Assembly (NCBI GenBank): GCA_002278935.1
Contig: NCJL01000012.1
Location: 1-56,668, forward strand
Source: Gallionellales bacterium 39-52-133
GTDB lineage: Bacteria; Pseudomonadota; Gammaproteobacteria; Burkholderiales; Gallionellaceae
Direction of reading: 5' to 3'
DNA length: 56,668 bases
In this document: one piece after another, positions 7,859 to 15,932 of the stretch
Layout of the letters: the number at the start of each line of letters is the position of its first letter
Position numbering within the stretch: position 1 is the first letter of the stretch
The notes under the pieces: model-generated
Seen by the model: only the letters and a program-made list of their open reading frames with translations
Told to the model about the DNA's origin: nothing
The model's database searches: none
Made by a program: the position numbers and the translations under genes

Positions 7859-8659
7859 ATGTTATCCGTGATTAAACCCGCACGATGGCTGCTCGCGCTT
7901 GCCGTCGTGCTCTTCGTCGGGCAAGTATTCGGCCACGGCATGTCGGAAGCGGAGAAGCTGTCGATTCTTGATGGCGGCAATCTGCGCTACATGTGGCTGG
8001 GAGCCACACACATGCTTTCGGGCTATGACCATCTGCTGTTCGTATTCGGCATTGTCTTTTTTCTGACCAGCTTCAAGGATATTGTCAAATACATTACCGC
8101 ATTTACCATCGGGCACAGCGTGACCCTGATATATGCAACGTTCAACGGCATCCAGATCAACTACTTCCTGATCGATGCCATCATTGGTCTGAGCGTTAGT
8201 TATATCGCGTTTGCCAACCTCGATGGTTTCAAGCGTTATCTTGGTATCAAGCCCCCCAGTTTGCTGGTCATGATTACAGTGCTCGGCTTGATTCATGGTC
8301 TTGGGCTGTCAACACGTCTGCAGCAATTGCCGCTCAACCGGGATGAGCTTCTGTTGAATATCATCTCGTTCAACATCGGCATCGAAGCGGGGCAGATTTT
8401 GGCATTGGCAATGATGCTGATGTTTCTGTCTGGCTGGCGCAAGGCGGGATCGTTCAAACCCTTCAGTGTGATTTCAAATTGCGCGCTGATTGCCGCCGGC
8501 GGCTTGTTGTTCCTGATGCAGATTCATGGCTACTCGCACGTCAGCAATCCCGATGAATTCGGGTTCAGTGCCGACAACCACATTCACGAGCATATCAAGA
8601 TGAATGAGGAGCGTGCAGCCCATCTCATCAAACAAAATACACACGAAACCATCGACTAA
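7859..8659 (+). CDS. HupE/UreJ-like membrane protein (266 aa)
   Basis: This is a polytopic membrane protein of the HupE/UreJ_2 type. A signal or first TM segment ends at about GQVFGHGMS. Conserved blocks follow, including THMLSGYDHLLFVFGIVFF, a TIGHSVTL helix and LIHGLGLS, with His and Asp in the membrane. HupE and UreJ relatives are putative nickel/cobalt permeases, so metal transport fits. I chose the ATG at 7859 because GGAG (7849-7852) lies six bases upstream; an in-frame TTG at 7847 is less likely. The C-terminal tail is His-rich (DNHIHEHIKMNEERAAH). It lies between two small His-containing secreted proteins. Substrate and direction are unknown. Confidence 0.8.
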   Translation: MLSVIKPARWLLALAVVLFVGQVFGHGMSEAEKLSILDGGNLRYMWLGATHMLSGYDHLLFVFGIVFFLTSFKDIVKYITAFTIGHSVTLIYATFNGIQINYFLIDAIIGLSVSYIAFANLDGFKRYLGIKPPSLLVMITVLGLIHGLGLSTRLQQLPLNRDELLLNIISFNIGIEAGQILALAMMLMFLSGWRKAGSFKPFSVISNCALIAAGGLLFLMQIHGYSHVSNPDEFGFSADNHIHEHIKMNEERAAHLIKQNTHETID

Positions 8660-8674
8660 TCGGAAAAAACACCT

Positions 8675-8800
8675 ATGCGAACCCTGTTTGTATTTTCATT
8701 CTGTCTGGCTATCATGGCAGGCATTTCCGGTTGCGATGCCGGACATGGGCATTCCCATGATGACAAATCACCTTCACAAAACCACAAGTCAATAGACTAA
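8675..8800 (+). CDS. Small His-containing lipoprotein (41 aa)
   Basis: A short frame starts with ATG at 8675 and ends with TAA at 8798-8800. It encodes a signal peptide with a lipobox-like ISGC (Cys at residue 20), followed by DAGHGHSHDDKS and a short polar tail. It is predicted to be a membrane-anchored peptide exposing a GHGHSH metal-binding motif. It is 15 bp after the HupE-like gene and 18 bp before the DUF6488 gene, so it fits the operon. It resembles no named family that I can assign. Confidence 0.6.
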   Translation: MRTLFVFSFCLAIMAGISGCDAGHGHSHDDKSPSQNHKSID

Positions 8801-8818
8801 TTTTACAAGGAACTAATC

Positions 8819-9172
8819 ATGCGTAATATTTCAACAGCTCTACTCGTTTCTTCCCTTCTGATTGCCTCGCCAGTGATGGCGGGTGCGGGCCACGACCACA
8901 CTGGCGGCGGACACTCACACGGCCCTGTTTCCAGCGAAGTGGTGGTTAAAAAGGCTTCAGCAAAAGTCAAAGCTCTGGTCGACAGTGGCAAGCTCGACAA
9001 AAGCTGGTTTGACGTCAAGGCTGAGGGCGCAGCGCAAAAGGTTAGCGCCAATGTATCTGAGTGGGTGGTAACGTTCAAGAACGAAAAGGAAAATGATGTA
9101 GCGAAGCAGAAGTTGTATTTATTCTTTACCCTGGATGGCATGTACATCGCCACCAATTTCACGGGTAAATAA
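8819..9172 (+). CDS. DUF6488 family periplasmic protein (117 aa)
   Basis: A small exported protein: signal peptide residues 1-21 (PVMAGAG), then a His-rich start (GHDHTGGGHSHGP), then a compact domain ending KLYLFFTLDGMYIATNFTGK that matches DUF6488. Function is unknown. The His-rich mature N-terminus and its place at the end of the metal operon suggest metal binding. A ribosome-binding site AAGGA precedes the ATG. A strong terminator follows within ten bases, so this is the last gene of the transcription unit. Confidence 0.75.
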   Translation: MRNISTALLVSSLLIASPVMAGAGHDHTGGGHSHGPVSSEVVVKKASAKVKALVDSGKLDKSWFDVKAEGAAQKVSANVSEWVVTFKNEKENDVAKQKLYLFFTLDGMYIATNFTGK

Positions 9173-9181
9173 TCAATAGCG

Positions 9182-9210
9182 GTGAGCACCGCGCAGGTGC
9201 TCACTTTTTT
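9182..9210 (+). terminator. Rho-independent terminator after the DUF6488 gene
   Basis: A perfect 9-bp stem (GTGAGCACC / GGTGCTCAC) with a 5-base loop is followed by six T. It lies ten bases after the DUF6488 stop codon. Confidence 0.92.
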
Positions 9211-9413
9211 AGCGAATTCAATCCGGGTTTTCCATTGGCGCTCGTAGCGAGGTCGATTAAGAGGTGGAAGATGTGTGAGAAAAACCGGAAAACGTGCGGA
9301 AGGCGTAATCACTCTACGTTGACAATCGTTTTTTGGTTTTCGTCGCGCAGATTCAGCCTGTTGGTCGGCCGCAATAGAGTGCTAATGGAAAATCCGGGTT
9401 CAAGGGGAACGAT

Positions 9414-10466
9414 ATGACGCCAAGGCGCAGCATGATTTCTCACCCCGGCGTGCTGGCAGCGCTCGCTGCTGCCCTGTTGTTTGGCGTCGCAACGCCGCTC
9501 GCCAAATTGCTGCTGGCAAGCGTGAGTCCGTGGATGCTGGCAGGTTTGCTTTATCTGGGATCCGGAATAGGGCTGCTGATTTATCGGCAAGTTGTCGGTG
9601 CTCCATCGGTACGTCTTCCCCCCGAAGAACGCATCTGGTTTGCCGGTGCAATTCTGGCAGGAGGAATAATCGGCCCGGTTCTGTTGATGATAGGTTTAAC
9701 CGGTACGCTGGCATCGGATGCCGCACTGTTGCTCAATGCGGAAGGCGTGTTTACAGCATTGCTCGCCTGGTTCGTCTTCAAAGAGAATTTCGACCGGCGG
9801 ATTGCCCTCGGTATGGCGGCTATTGTTGCAGGGGCGCTTGTGTTGTCATGGTCCGGGCAAGCAAGGTTTGGTGGAATCTGGCCGAGCCTGGCAATTCTGG
9901 GTGCCTGTCTGGCATGGGGCATCGACAACAATCTGACACGCAAGGTAGCGCTTGCTGATGCCAGTTGGATCGCTTCGGTCAAAGGGCTGGTGTCGGGGGC
10001 TGTCAATCTCAGTCTCGCATTTGTTCTCGGTGCCGAGCTACCTGCACTACCGAGTGTCGCGGCTGCCTTGCTGCTTGGTCTTTTTTCGTATGGACTCAGT
10101 CTCGTTATGTTTGTGATTGGCTTGCGCCATTTGGGTACGGCACGCACCGGTGCCTACTTTTCGGTGGCACCATTTTTCGGTGCTTTGCTTGCACTGTTTA
10201 TGGGCGATCCGCTTTCGATCCCACTGGCAGTGGCCGGGTTATTGATGGCATTGGGTGTTTGGTTGCATTTAAGCGAACACCACGATCACCAGCATGTTCA
10301 TGAACCGATGACGCATACTCATGAACATGTTCATGACAAACATCATTTGCATACACATGATGGCAAGACGCCAATAGGTACTCCGCACTCCCATCCTCAC
10401 GTACACGAGGGTATAACTCACTCGCATTTGCATTTCCCTGACATGCATCATCGGCATACACACTAA
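9414..10466 (+). CDS. EamA/DMT-family transporter with histidine-rich tail (350 aa)
   Basis: This is an inner-membrane drug/metabolite transporter with two EamA repeats and about ten TM segments over residues 10-285. From about residue 287 to the end a cytosolic tail of some 60 residues is extremely His-rich (HHDHQHVHEP, THTHEHVHDKHHLHTH, HSHPHVHE, HHRHTH). A His tail like this is unusual for DMT proteins and points to metal binding or metal transport. The ATG at 9414 follows AAGGGG by six bases. It has its own unit after the terminator at 9182-9210, with about 200 bp of non-coding sequence upstream, but fits functionally with the metal cluster. Confidence 0.85.
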   Translation: MTPRRSMISHPGVLAALAAALLFGVATPLAKLLLASVSPWMLAGLLYLGSGIGLLIYRQVVGAPSVRLPPEERIWFAGAILAGGIIGPVLLMIGLTGTLASDAALLLNAEGVFTALLAWFVFKENFDRRIALGMAAIVAGALVLSWSGQARFGGIWPSLAILGACLAWGIDNNLTRKVALADASWIASVKGLVSGAVNLSLAFVLGAELPALPSVAAALLLGLFSYGLSLVMFVIGLRHLGTARTGAYFSVAPFFGALLALFMGDPLSIPLAVAGLLMALGVWLHLSEHHDHQHVHEPMTHTHEHVHDKHHLHTHDGKTPIGTPHSHPHVHEGITHSHLHFPDMHHRHTH

Positions 10467-10738
10467 GGTGCCTGATACATTCCCGCCGGCACGTTCCTTG
10501 TCATAGCGGACGAAGGCGGCATGTGCCCGTCAACTTACTCCGATGATTCAGCTTTAAGTCAGCGAAGGTGCCATTTCATTACTGTCGACATAAAGCCCGC
10601 ATTGGCCGAAATAGGCGAATCTAGGTTTTGAGCTGCATCTCCGATATCATGTCGCGTAACTGTCGTGTGCGTGTCGTGTTAGTGCAGCACCACTTTTAGG
10701 AAGATGGCTGCTCCTTAATCACACTTTGGAGAATCCAA

Positions 10739-11422
10739 ATGAAAACGACTACTGAAGCTCGCATGCTCACAAACGAAGAGCTGGGATCTGTCATTAAACT
10801 GATGCGCAAAATGCGCCAATGGTCACAAGAGACCCTAGCCAAACTGGGCGGTCTGACAACACGCACAATTCAGCGAATTGAAAACGGCGAAGGAGGCAGT
10901 GTCGACTCGCGCCGCACCTTAGCAAAAGCTTTCGGTAACGAAGACATCGATATCTACAACAAGCCACTAGCAATTTCAACGCCGGAAGAAGTTGCGCAGC
11001 AAAAGGCCAAATTTGAGCGAGAGCGCTTTACGCTTGCCACTGTTCCTCTGACTACGGGAAAGCAGGTGGTGCAGCTGGCTGAAACGACACAAGCACATCT
11101 CGTCTCAACCAAGAATGATCATCCTCCAGGGGAGGACATGAAGCTTGCTGAGTTGGAGGATATGTTCACTGAGTACTGCGATGTCCACGACTGTTATTCC
11201 GCCACTGACAAGGTCGAAATGTATGCAGTGTTCCAGGAGAAGATTGATGCTCTAATGGCGATCAATATGGAACTGTGCCACGCAACACGCCGTGTTTCAA
11301 TCAAAGGTATCGATTCGAATCAGAACCCTCTCCCTTTTACCCTCGTGTATCTACTGGCATGCCACAAGGGAGAGATGCCGGAAAAAATGGCAGTCGAACG
11401 CAAAATTTCATTCGGTTGGTAA
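10739..11422 (+). CDS. XRE-family helix-turn-helix regulator (227 aa)
   Basis: This is a DNA-binding regulator. Residues about 13-70 form a Cro/CI helix-turn-helix (IKLMRKMRQWSQETLAKLGG with TTRTIQRIENGEG). The rest (about 75-227) is not recognised and contains no obvious membrane or enzymatic motif. The ATG at 10739 follows TTTGGAGA. It stands alone with about 270 bp of non-coding sequence before it and nearly 800 bp after it. Targets are unknown; it could control a mobile element or the neighbouring island genes. Confidence 0.75.
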   Translation: MKTTTEARMLTNEELGSVIKLMRKMRQWSQETLAKLGGLTTRTIQRIENGEGGSVDSRRTLAKAFGNEDIDIYNKPLAISTPEEVAQQKAKFERERFTLATVPLTTGKQVVQLAETTQAHLVSTKNDHPPGEDMKLAELEDMFTEYCDVHDCYSATDKVEMYAVFQEKIDALMAINMELCHATRRVSIKGIDSNQNPLPFTLVYLLACHKGEMPEKMAVERKISFGW

Positions 11423-12217
11423 GACCTAATATGTCCGTTTTGGTTTTCGAAAGTTACGGTTCGAAAGGTGGCAAGCGGACATTCCTGTAGGCTGAATCGT
11501 TATTATTTTTATAAAACGGCAAGGTCTGCTTAGGCCGATAACCCGACTGTCTTTTCCTCGGCCTTATGGAAAGCTTTTCATAAGGCCGAAAACCAGCCTA
11601 TTGAAGTATTATGAACGAGTGAGCGTTCGTGGTACATAGAGGAAGAATAGGTGTAATGGTCTGTTTTGTCTGAACTAGGGGTCTCGGGGCGGAGCCCTGA
11701 GTCGGCTGCGACGGGCGAGAATCGACCTAGCTGCTGAACACTGGATTACGGGCAGACCCGTAGATCCAGCATCCTGCCCAACTAGATTACTCAAATTTAG
11801 TTATATTTTGGATATAAATTAGTAATATTTTCGATATGTACCATTAGCACAAGAGTTATAAACCAGTTGCATTTGAGATGTATTCCAAAAGTACTTCCAG
11901 TTTATAACTGTAATAATCTGAAGATGAAATAATATCAAGCGTGATATTGCCAGACGGCTAGCTAGATACTAAGGTCTCAAAGGCCTTAGCGGAAGTTAGC
12001 GGCATCCCCTTGGAGCTTCCGCTATGCGAGGAACAGCAGACAAACACGCACTCCCTTTAACTTCCGCTGCGTGCTCTCAGCGAAGATAATACCTTCACAG
12101 CCTAGGTATTCTTTGACTTGAAAGAATAGTTCGAGCAAGTACCACCCACCTTTGCTGATTAAAATAAAAAAACTTGTTAAATTTGGTATGAAAGTATGAC
12201 GACGGACTGGAGACAAC
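11423..12217. other. Long non-coding interval with inverted repeats
   Basis: No credible gene is seen in these 795 bases. The interval holds a near-perfect 30-bp palindrome at 11559-11588 (10-bp outer arms CGGCCTTATG / CATAAGGCCG around an AAAGCTTT core), a small dyad GAACG..CGTTC at 11613-11628, a GC-rich hairpin-forming segment around 11680-11780, an AT-rich stretch at about 11785-11940, and an 11-bp inverted repeat (AGCGGAAGTTA at 11988-11998, TAACTTCCGCT at 12058-12068). Confidence 0.6.
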
Positions 12218-13351
12218 GTGATTGAGATGCAAAATGAGCCTGATGGCAACCAATCTGCTAGACAGCTCTGGGAACAGATATTCGCAAATATGGTTAAGTC
12301 TGAGGATGCGACGCTTGTCAGCCCTGATTATGATAGTGCAGATGAAGAAGCGCGACTGCGCACCGGTTTGGCTCAAGCAGGTTGGACAGAACAGGAGATG
12401 GACGCTCGAATCAAAATTTATAAGGCGCAGCACGAAAATGCACCCGTTACTAGCCCTGGCGTTTCTGCTCATGTGGAAACACAATTAGCTAGGCTTTGCG
12501 ATGACATAGAAGCTGCGATGACTCGGCTTGGCCTTGATTCACAAGCACGCCTCGCCCGTGGTATTGAGCCGCGCGACGGTCCTTATGCGAGTATGACTAA
12601 CGTTATAATGACGCGTCAGGGCATTGTGACTGTTAGTTCCTTCATGTTTCGCTTCTGTGGACTCGTCGCCCGCGCCTTCACCCGAACACTGAGTTTAAAT
12701 CCATCTTTTTGGGAGAGCGAAGACTATTTAGAAGAAAATTCCTGCAACTTTCTGAAACAGCAGCCCGCTCTGACCCTCTACTGGCTACGCATCTACCTGT
12801 CTTTCGCTATAACTGGAACACATGTACTCGTTCCATTTCAGCCAGCTAATAAAGATGAAGTAATTCTGTTTGAGCAGGTTGCACGAGCGATGGAACTTTT
12901 TGCGATCGGGCACGAGTATGGTCACCACCACCACGGACATGGTCGCCAGCTTGAAGACGATCAAAAACAGGAGGAGTTCGATGCCGATCGTTTTGCAATT
13001 GAGGTCGGCTACGAGGTGGAACAACAGCCATTGATATTATGGAACCCGTACTTATCGTCAGGCGCAGGTGGCGCTATATTGCTCTTGGCTTTGGATACGC
13101 TCCGAAAAATTAATGAAATCATCAGTGGAAATAGTGTTCCGCCGTCAGATACCCATCCCACCACAATAGATCGACTTGCCCAGTTTGAGCAATTATCAAC
13201 TTCATTCCCTGACGATTTTAAAGCGATAAAAGGATTTCGCATCGCCTCTGTCCGAATCATGACCACTGTTGACGCCTGTATTACCAACAGCATTGCCTCA
13301 CTTCCTCCAGAGCGGCTAAAAGAGTTGCGAGTGCTGTTAACCAACCGATAG
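12218..13351 (+). CDS. HExxH metalloprotease-like protein of unknown family (377 aa)
   Basis: No named family is recognised. At about residues 228-232 the motif HEYGH, extended as HEYGHHHHGHGR, matches the zinc-binding HExxH of metallopeptidases. About 20 residues later EEFDADRFAIEVG resembles the third-ligand region of M48-like gluzincins. No signal peptide is visible; a moderately hydrophobic stretch precedes the motif (TLYWLRIYLSFAITGTHVLV). I accept the GTG at 12218 because GGAG lies five bases upstream; an ATG three codons later is the alternative. It lies between an XRE regulator and a T5orf172 protein in AT-rich accessory DNA, which suggests a defence or stress role, but that is inference. 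Confidence 0.65.
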   Translation: MIEMQNEPDGNQSARQLWEQIFANMVKSEDATLVSPDYDSADEEARLRTGLAQAGWTEQEMDARIKIYKAQHENAPVTSPGVSAHVETQLARLCDDIEAAMTRLGLDSQARLARGIEPRDGPYASMTNVIMTRQGIVTVSSFMFRFCGLVARAFTRTLSLNPSFWESEDYLEENSCNFLKQQPALTLYWLRIYLSFAITGTHVLVPFQPANKDEVILFEQVARAMELFAIGHEYGHHHHGHGRQLEDDQKQEEFDADRFAIEVGYEVEQQPLILWNPYLSSGAGGAILLLALDTLRKINEIISGNSVPPSDTHPTTIDRLAQFEQLSTSFPDDFKAIKGFRIASVRIMTTVDACITNSIASLPPERLKELRVLLTNR

Positions 13352-13607
13352 TTGTAGCTATGTTTCCGGGAAGGCGTAACGTCACCTTTGATCACGTTGC
13401 GAAAGTAAGAAGCAATGCTCGCAACGTCAGCATAGGCCGAGAATGCGACAGACGGAAATTCGGCCAGAGCGGACTGCCGCTGGAACTTGCACTTGCTTCC
13501 GCTCTTGGCTCAGAAGCGGCCATAAATTAATTCTCTCCAAAGCAAACGTTCCATATATATTAGCTAGATATATAGACCATGCGGATAGCCCAAAGTAGGT
13601 GCTACAA

Positions 13608-15323
13608 ATGTCGAACAAAAAAATTCGCTTAAGTGAGCTCGGAAAAATACATCCTGTTGCAGGATTGGATCATCGTCACTTTATGAACGACACGGGCAGA
13701 CTCACACTTGCGGAGGGGCTGCCTCGCAAAGATAGAAGAAAGCTTGCTGCCGAAGGAGAACGTCTTGCTAAAGAATATGGAAGAATTATCAGGCTGCTAT
13801 CCCAGTCTGGAGCGCGATTTCCTACCGACAAAATCCTGCGACAAATGGCTATTGAATATAACCATAGGTATGCATCCTCCGGTATTTATACCCAGCCTAT
13901 AAGTTTCAACTATTTTGAACCATTTCTTCATATCAGGTTAATCAAGCAAGTCGCACCATATGTCGAAGTTGAACAAGAGTGTAATCATCTGTTTTATGCC
14001 GACGACTTCTTCTCGTATGTAACGTCTAGTGAAAGCGACGGCTTCAGTATGTCGACTCTTTTGGAACTCCCACAGGATCAGATATTTCACTTCTCGACAT
14101 GCGGAAACGTAACTGACTTTTCCTACTTAAATGGAGAGGATAGGGAGTTTTCAATTTCGGGATTTTCCATGATTCGACGGGGGACATCGCTTTATTGGTA
14201 TTTAATAGGGGGTGAATTACTTGATGAAGACGAGTGGAAACTACGAAGCTCAGAGCAGCCAGAGATAGACCTTGCTCATGTTCCTCAAAGAAAGAAAAAG
14301 TTTCTGACTGAAAGTATTGCCGAACACGGACCTACTCGAGGTAAGCCGACAGCCTTGGAGGGAACCGATAAGCATCTAAGGACTATTGTTGCTGGAGAGT
14401 TTGACCTTGAGTATGTAAGGCACATATCTCGTTGTTACCTCGCAGAATACGAGAATTCATTCGACGTAGTTTGTGATGACCCAGAGGTTTTCTCCCAAAT
14501 CGAGGAAAACGATACCAGAGCCAAAATATTGAAAACCATGACTGAAAGGTTTAGTCGTACTGCAGTTTTATGGTCGTTGGCTGAGGGGCTATTTCAACTC
14601 CCAAGTTACTTTAATGCACGACTGGTGCTTAACAGAAGTGAACTAGGTCTTCATCGCCACCGGATCCCAAGCAAAAAGGGGGGCAAGGGATTAGTCGGTG
14701 AATATTCGGTCATACCAGCTTTGGATACAAATGGCACTTCGCACACTTCAACAATAACAATGGTTAAATTGCCCCAGTACGAAATTGAAACAGAGGGGCA
14801 CTGGCGAAGACTTGCTAGCCATGAAACCGGTGTAGATAGACACGGAAATACCATAACTGGAAGGACATGGGTCGCTTCATCCAGCAAATGGAAACCAAGC
14901 GTTCAAACGTTGCCAACGATCTTTTTAAAAGACACCTTGGCTGCAGCAAAACTAAAAATTGCAGAATACATAGAGGCATCAGAGCGAAGCGAGCAGAAAT
15001 CAAACCTCGAAGAATCCAAAAGCGCATTAGACTCAGGAGAGTTGTACGTAATGCGATGTGCCGCAATGAAAGATCAAATATTCAAAGTGGGTTTTACCGA
15101 AGTAGATTCGGCTCAGCGTGCTAGCCAGCTATCTTCGGCGACAGGAGTTCCATTGGCGTTTGTAGTACTGAAAAAATGGGAGCATAAGGAAGCGCGCAAA
15201 CTGGAGATGGAAGTTCATATGATGTTGGCGCCATACCGAATAAATGACAGTCGAGAGTTCTTTATGGTCAAGTATGATGTCATAGTAAACGCTATTGAAT
15301 CAGTCCTTAACAGGGCTGGATGA
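13608..15323 (+). CDS. T5orf172/GIY-YIG-like domain protein (571 aa)
   Basis: The last 100 residues form a T5orf172-type domain, a GIY-YIG-related fold found in phage and mobile-element proteins. It shows ELYVMRC, FKVGFT, RASQLSSATGVP and a final REFF segment. The N-terminal 450 residues match nothing I can name; they are soluble, without TM segments or a signal peptide. I use the ATG at 13608 because AGGT lies eight bases upstream. It is separated by 256 bp from the HExxH gene on the same strand. Base composition is AT-richer than the TCA region, consistent with transfer. A nuclease or DNA-binding role is suggested by the C-terminal domain only. Confidence 0.7.
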   Translation: MSNKKIRLSELGKIHPVAGLDHRHFMNDTGRLTLAEGLPRKDRRKLAAEGERLAKEYGRIIRLLSQSGARFPTDKILRQMAIEYNHRYASSGIYTQPISFNYFEPFLHIRLIKQVAPYVEVEQECNHLFYADDFFSYVTSSESDGFSMSTLLELPQDQIFHFSTCGNVTDFSYLNGEDREFSISGFSMIRRGTSLYWYLIGGELLDEDEWKLRSSEQPEIDLAHVPQRKKKFLTESIAEHGPTRGKPTALEGTDKHLRTIVAGEFDLEYVRHISRCYLAEYENSFDVVCDDPEVFSQIEENDTRAKILKTMTERFSRTAVLWSLAEGLFQLPSYFNARLVLNRSELGLHRHRIPSKKGGKGLVGEYSVIPALDTNGTSHTSTITMVKLPQYEIETEGHWRRLASHETGVDRHGNTITGRTWVASSSKWKPSVQTLPTIFLKDTLAAAKLKIAEYIEASERSEQKSNLEESKSALDSGELYVMRCAAMKDQIFKVGFTEVDSAQRASQLSSATGVPLAFVVLKKWEHKEARKLEMEVHMMLAPYRINDSREFFMVKYDVIVNAIESVLNRAG

Positions 15324-15577
15324 TAAACCAAAAACACAACAACGCCATACGCCAATCTCTCCGCTGAGCTATTAGTTTGCCCTGTGATGGCTGGCGTTGC
15401 GAAAGTGCGAACGTCCGCTAAGCTCAACTGACCGGCCCTCTTGCGAGGGAATATTAAATTCCCGCTCAGGCCGAGATACGGACTATCGTGTCCAGTAGGA
15501 ATTAGTAAGCTTTGCCGGTAACGCTTCTATTCGTGTCTGCCCTATACCCAACAATCTACTCAATAAACCTGACATCA

Positions 15578-15614
15578 GAACGAACGTTCTCTAGTATTTA
15601 AGGAACGTTCGTTC
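15578..15614. promoter_or_regulatory. 12-bp perfect inverted repeat, candidate operator
   Basis: Arms GAACGAACGTTC (15578-15589) and GAACGTTCGTTC (15603-15614) are exact reverse complements separated by 13 bases. Each arm also contains the palindrome GAACGTTC. The repeat ends 14 bases before the ATG of a 44-codon gene. It looks like a two-site operator for a dimeric repressor. A hairpin in the mRNA leader is the alternative. Confidence 0.65.
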
Positions 15615-15628
15615 TTTATGAGGTAGTC

Positions 15629-15763
15629 ATGAGCAATTTCAACACGACAACGGCAGAGTCATTTCCAATTGTGAACAACACAGTAATTGATCCTGATCGC
15701 CTAGTATTTTTCGTTTGCTTATTAAGTGGGTTTATTATGCTGATTGTGAATATATTGTCATAA
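15629..15763 (+). CDS. 44-residue single-pass membrane microprotein (hypothetical)
   Basis: ATG at 15629 with GAGG about seven bases upstream, stop TAA at 15761-15763. The product has a polar N-terminus (MSNFNTTTAESFPIVNNT) and one hydrophobic helix at about residues 26-43 (LVFFVCLLSGFIMLIVNIL). It resembles no family I know. The good ribosome-binding site and the strong dyad directly upstream support a real, regulated gene. Small single-TM proteins in such islands can be toxins or envelope-stress peptides, but nothing here proves it. Confidence 0.5.
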   Translation: MSNFNTTTAESFPIVNNTVIDPDRLVFFVCLLSGFIMLIVNILS

Positions 15764-15883
15764 AAAGCCAGGATCCATGATCCCAAAGCGATTACAGCTA
15801 AATTGGACTCACCTTACGGCGAAATCAGACCTTTCTTGGCATGATTATTCGGTCATAATTTTCGCAAGCAGCGTCTCGCCAAT

Positions 15884-15929
15884 GTTCCAATATGTAGGTA
15901 CATATTGATAATTACCTGTTATATGGAAC
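15884..15929. promoter_or_regulatory. Nested inverted repeats upstream of the AbiEi gene
   Basis: A dyad with 9-bp arms CAATATGTA / TACATATTG around a central GG spans 15888-15907. An outer pair GTTCCA (15884-15889) and TGGAAC (15924-15929) frames it. Both lie within 50 bases of the start codon. AbiEi proteins are known to autoregulate by binding inverted repeats in their own promoters, which fits. Confidence 0.6.
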
Positions 15930-15932
15930 ATT

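Noticed and set aside
9235..9417. 60-codon frame before the EamA gene
   Set aside because: No Shine-Dalgarno, no recognisable motif; it lies in the leader of the EamA gene.
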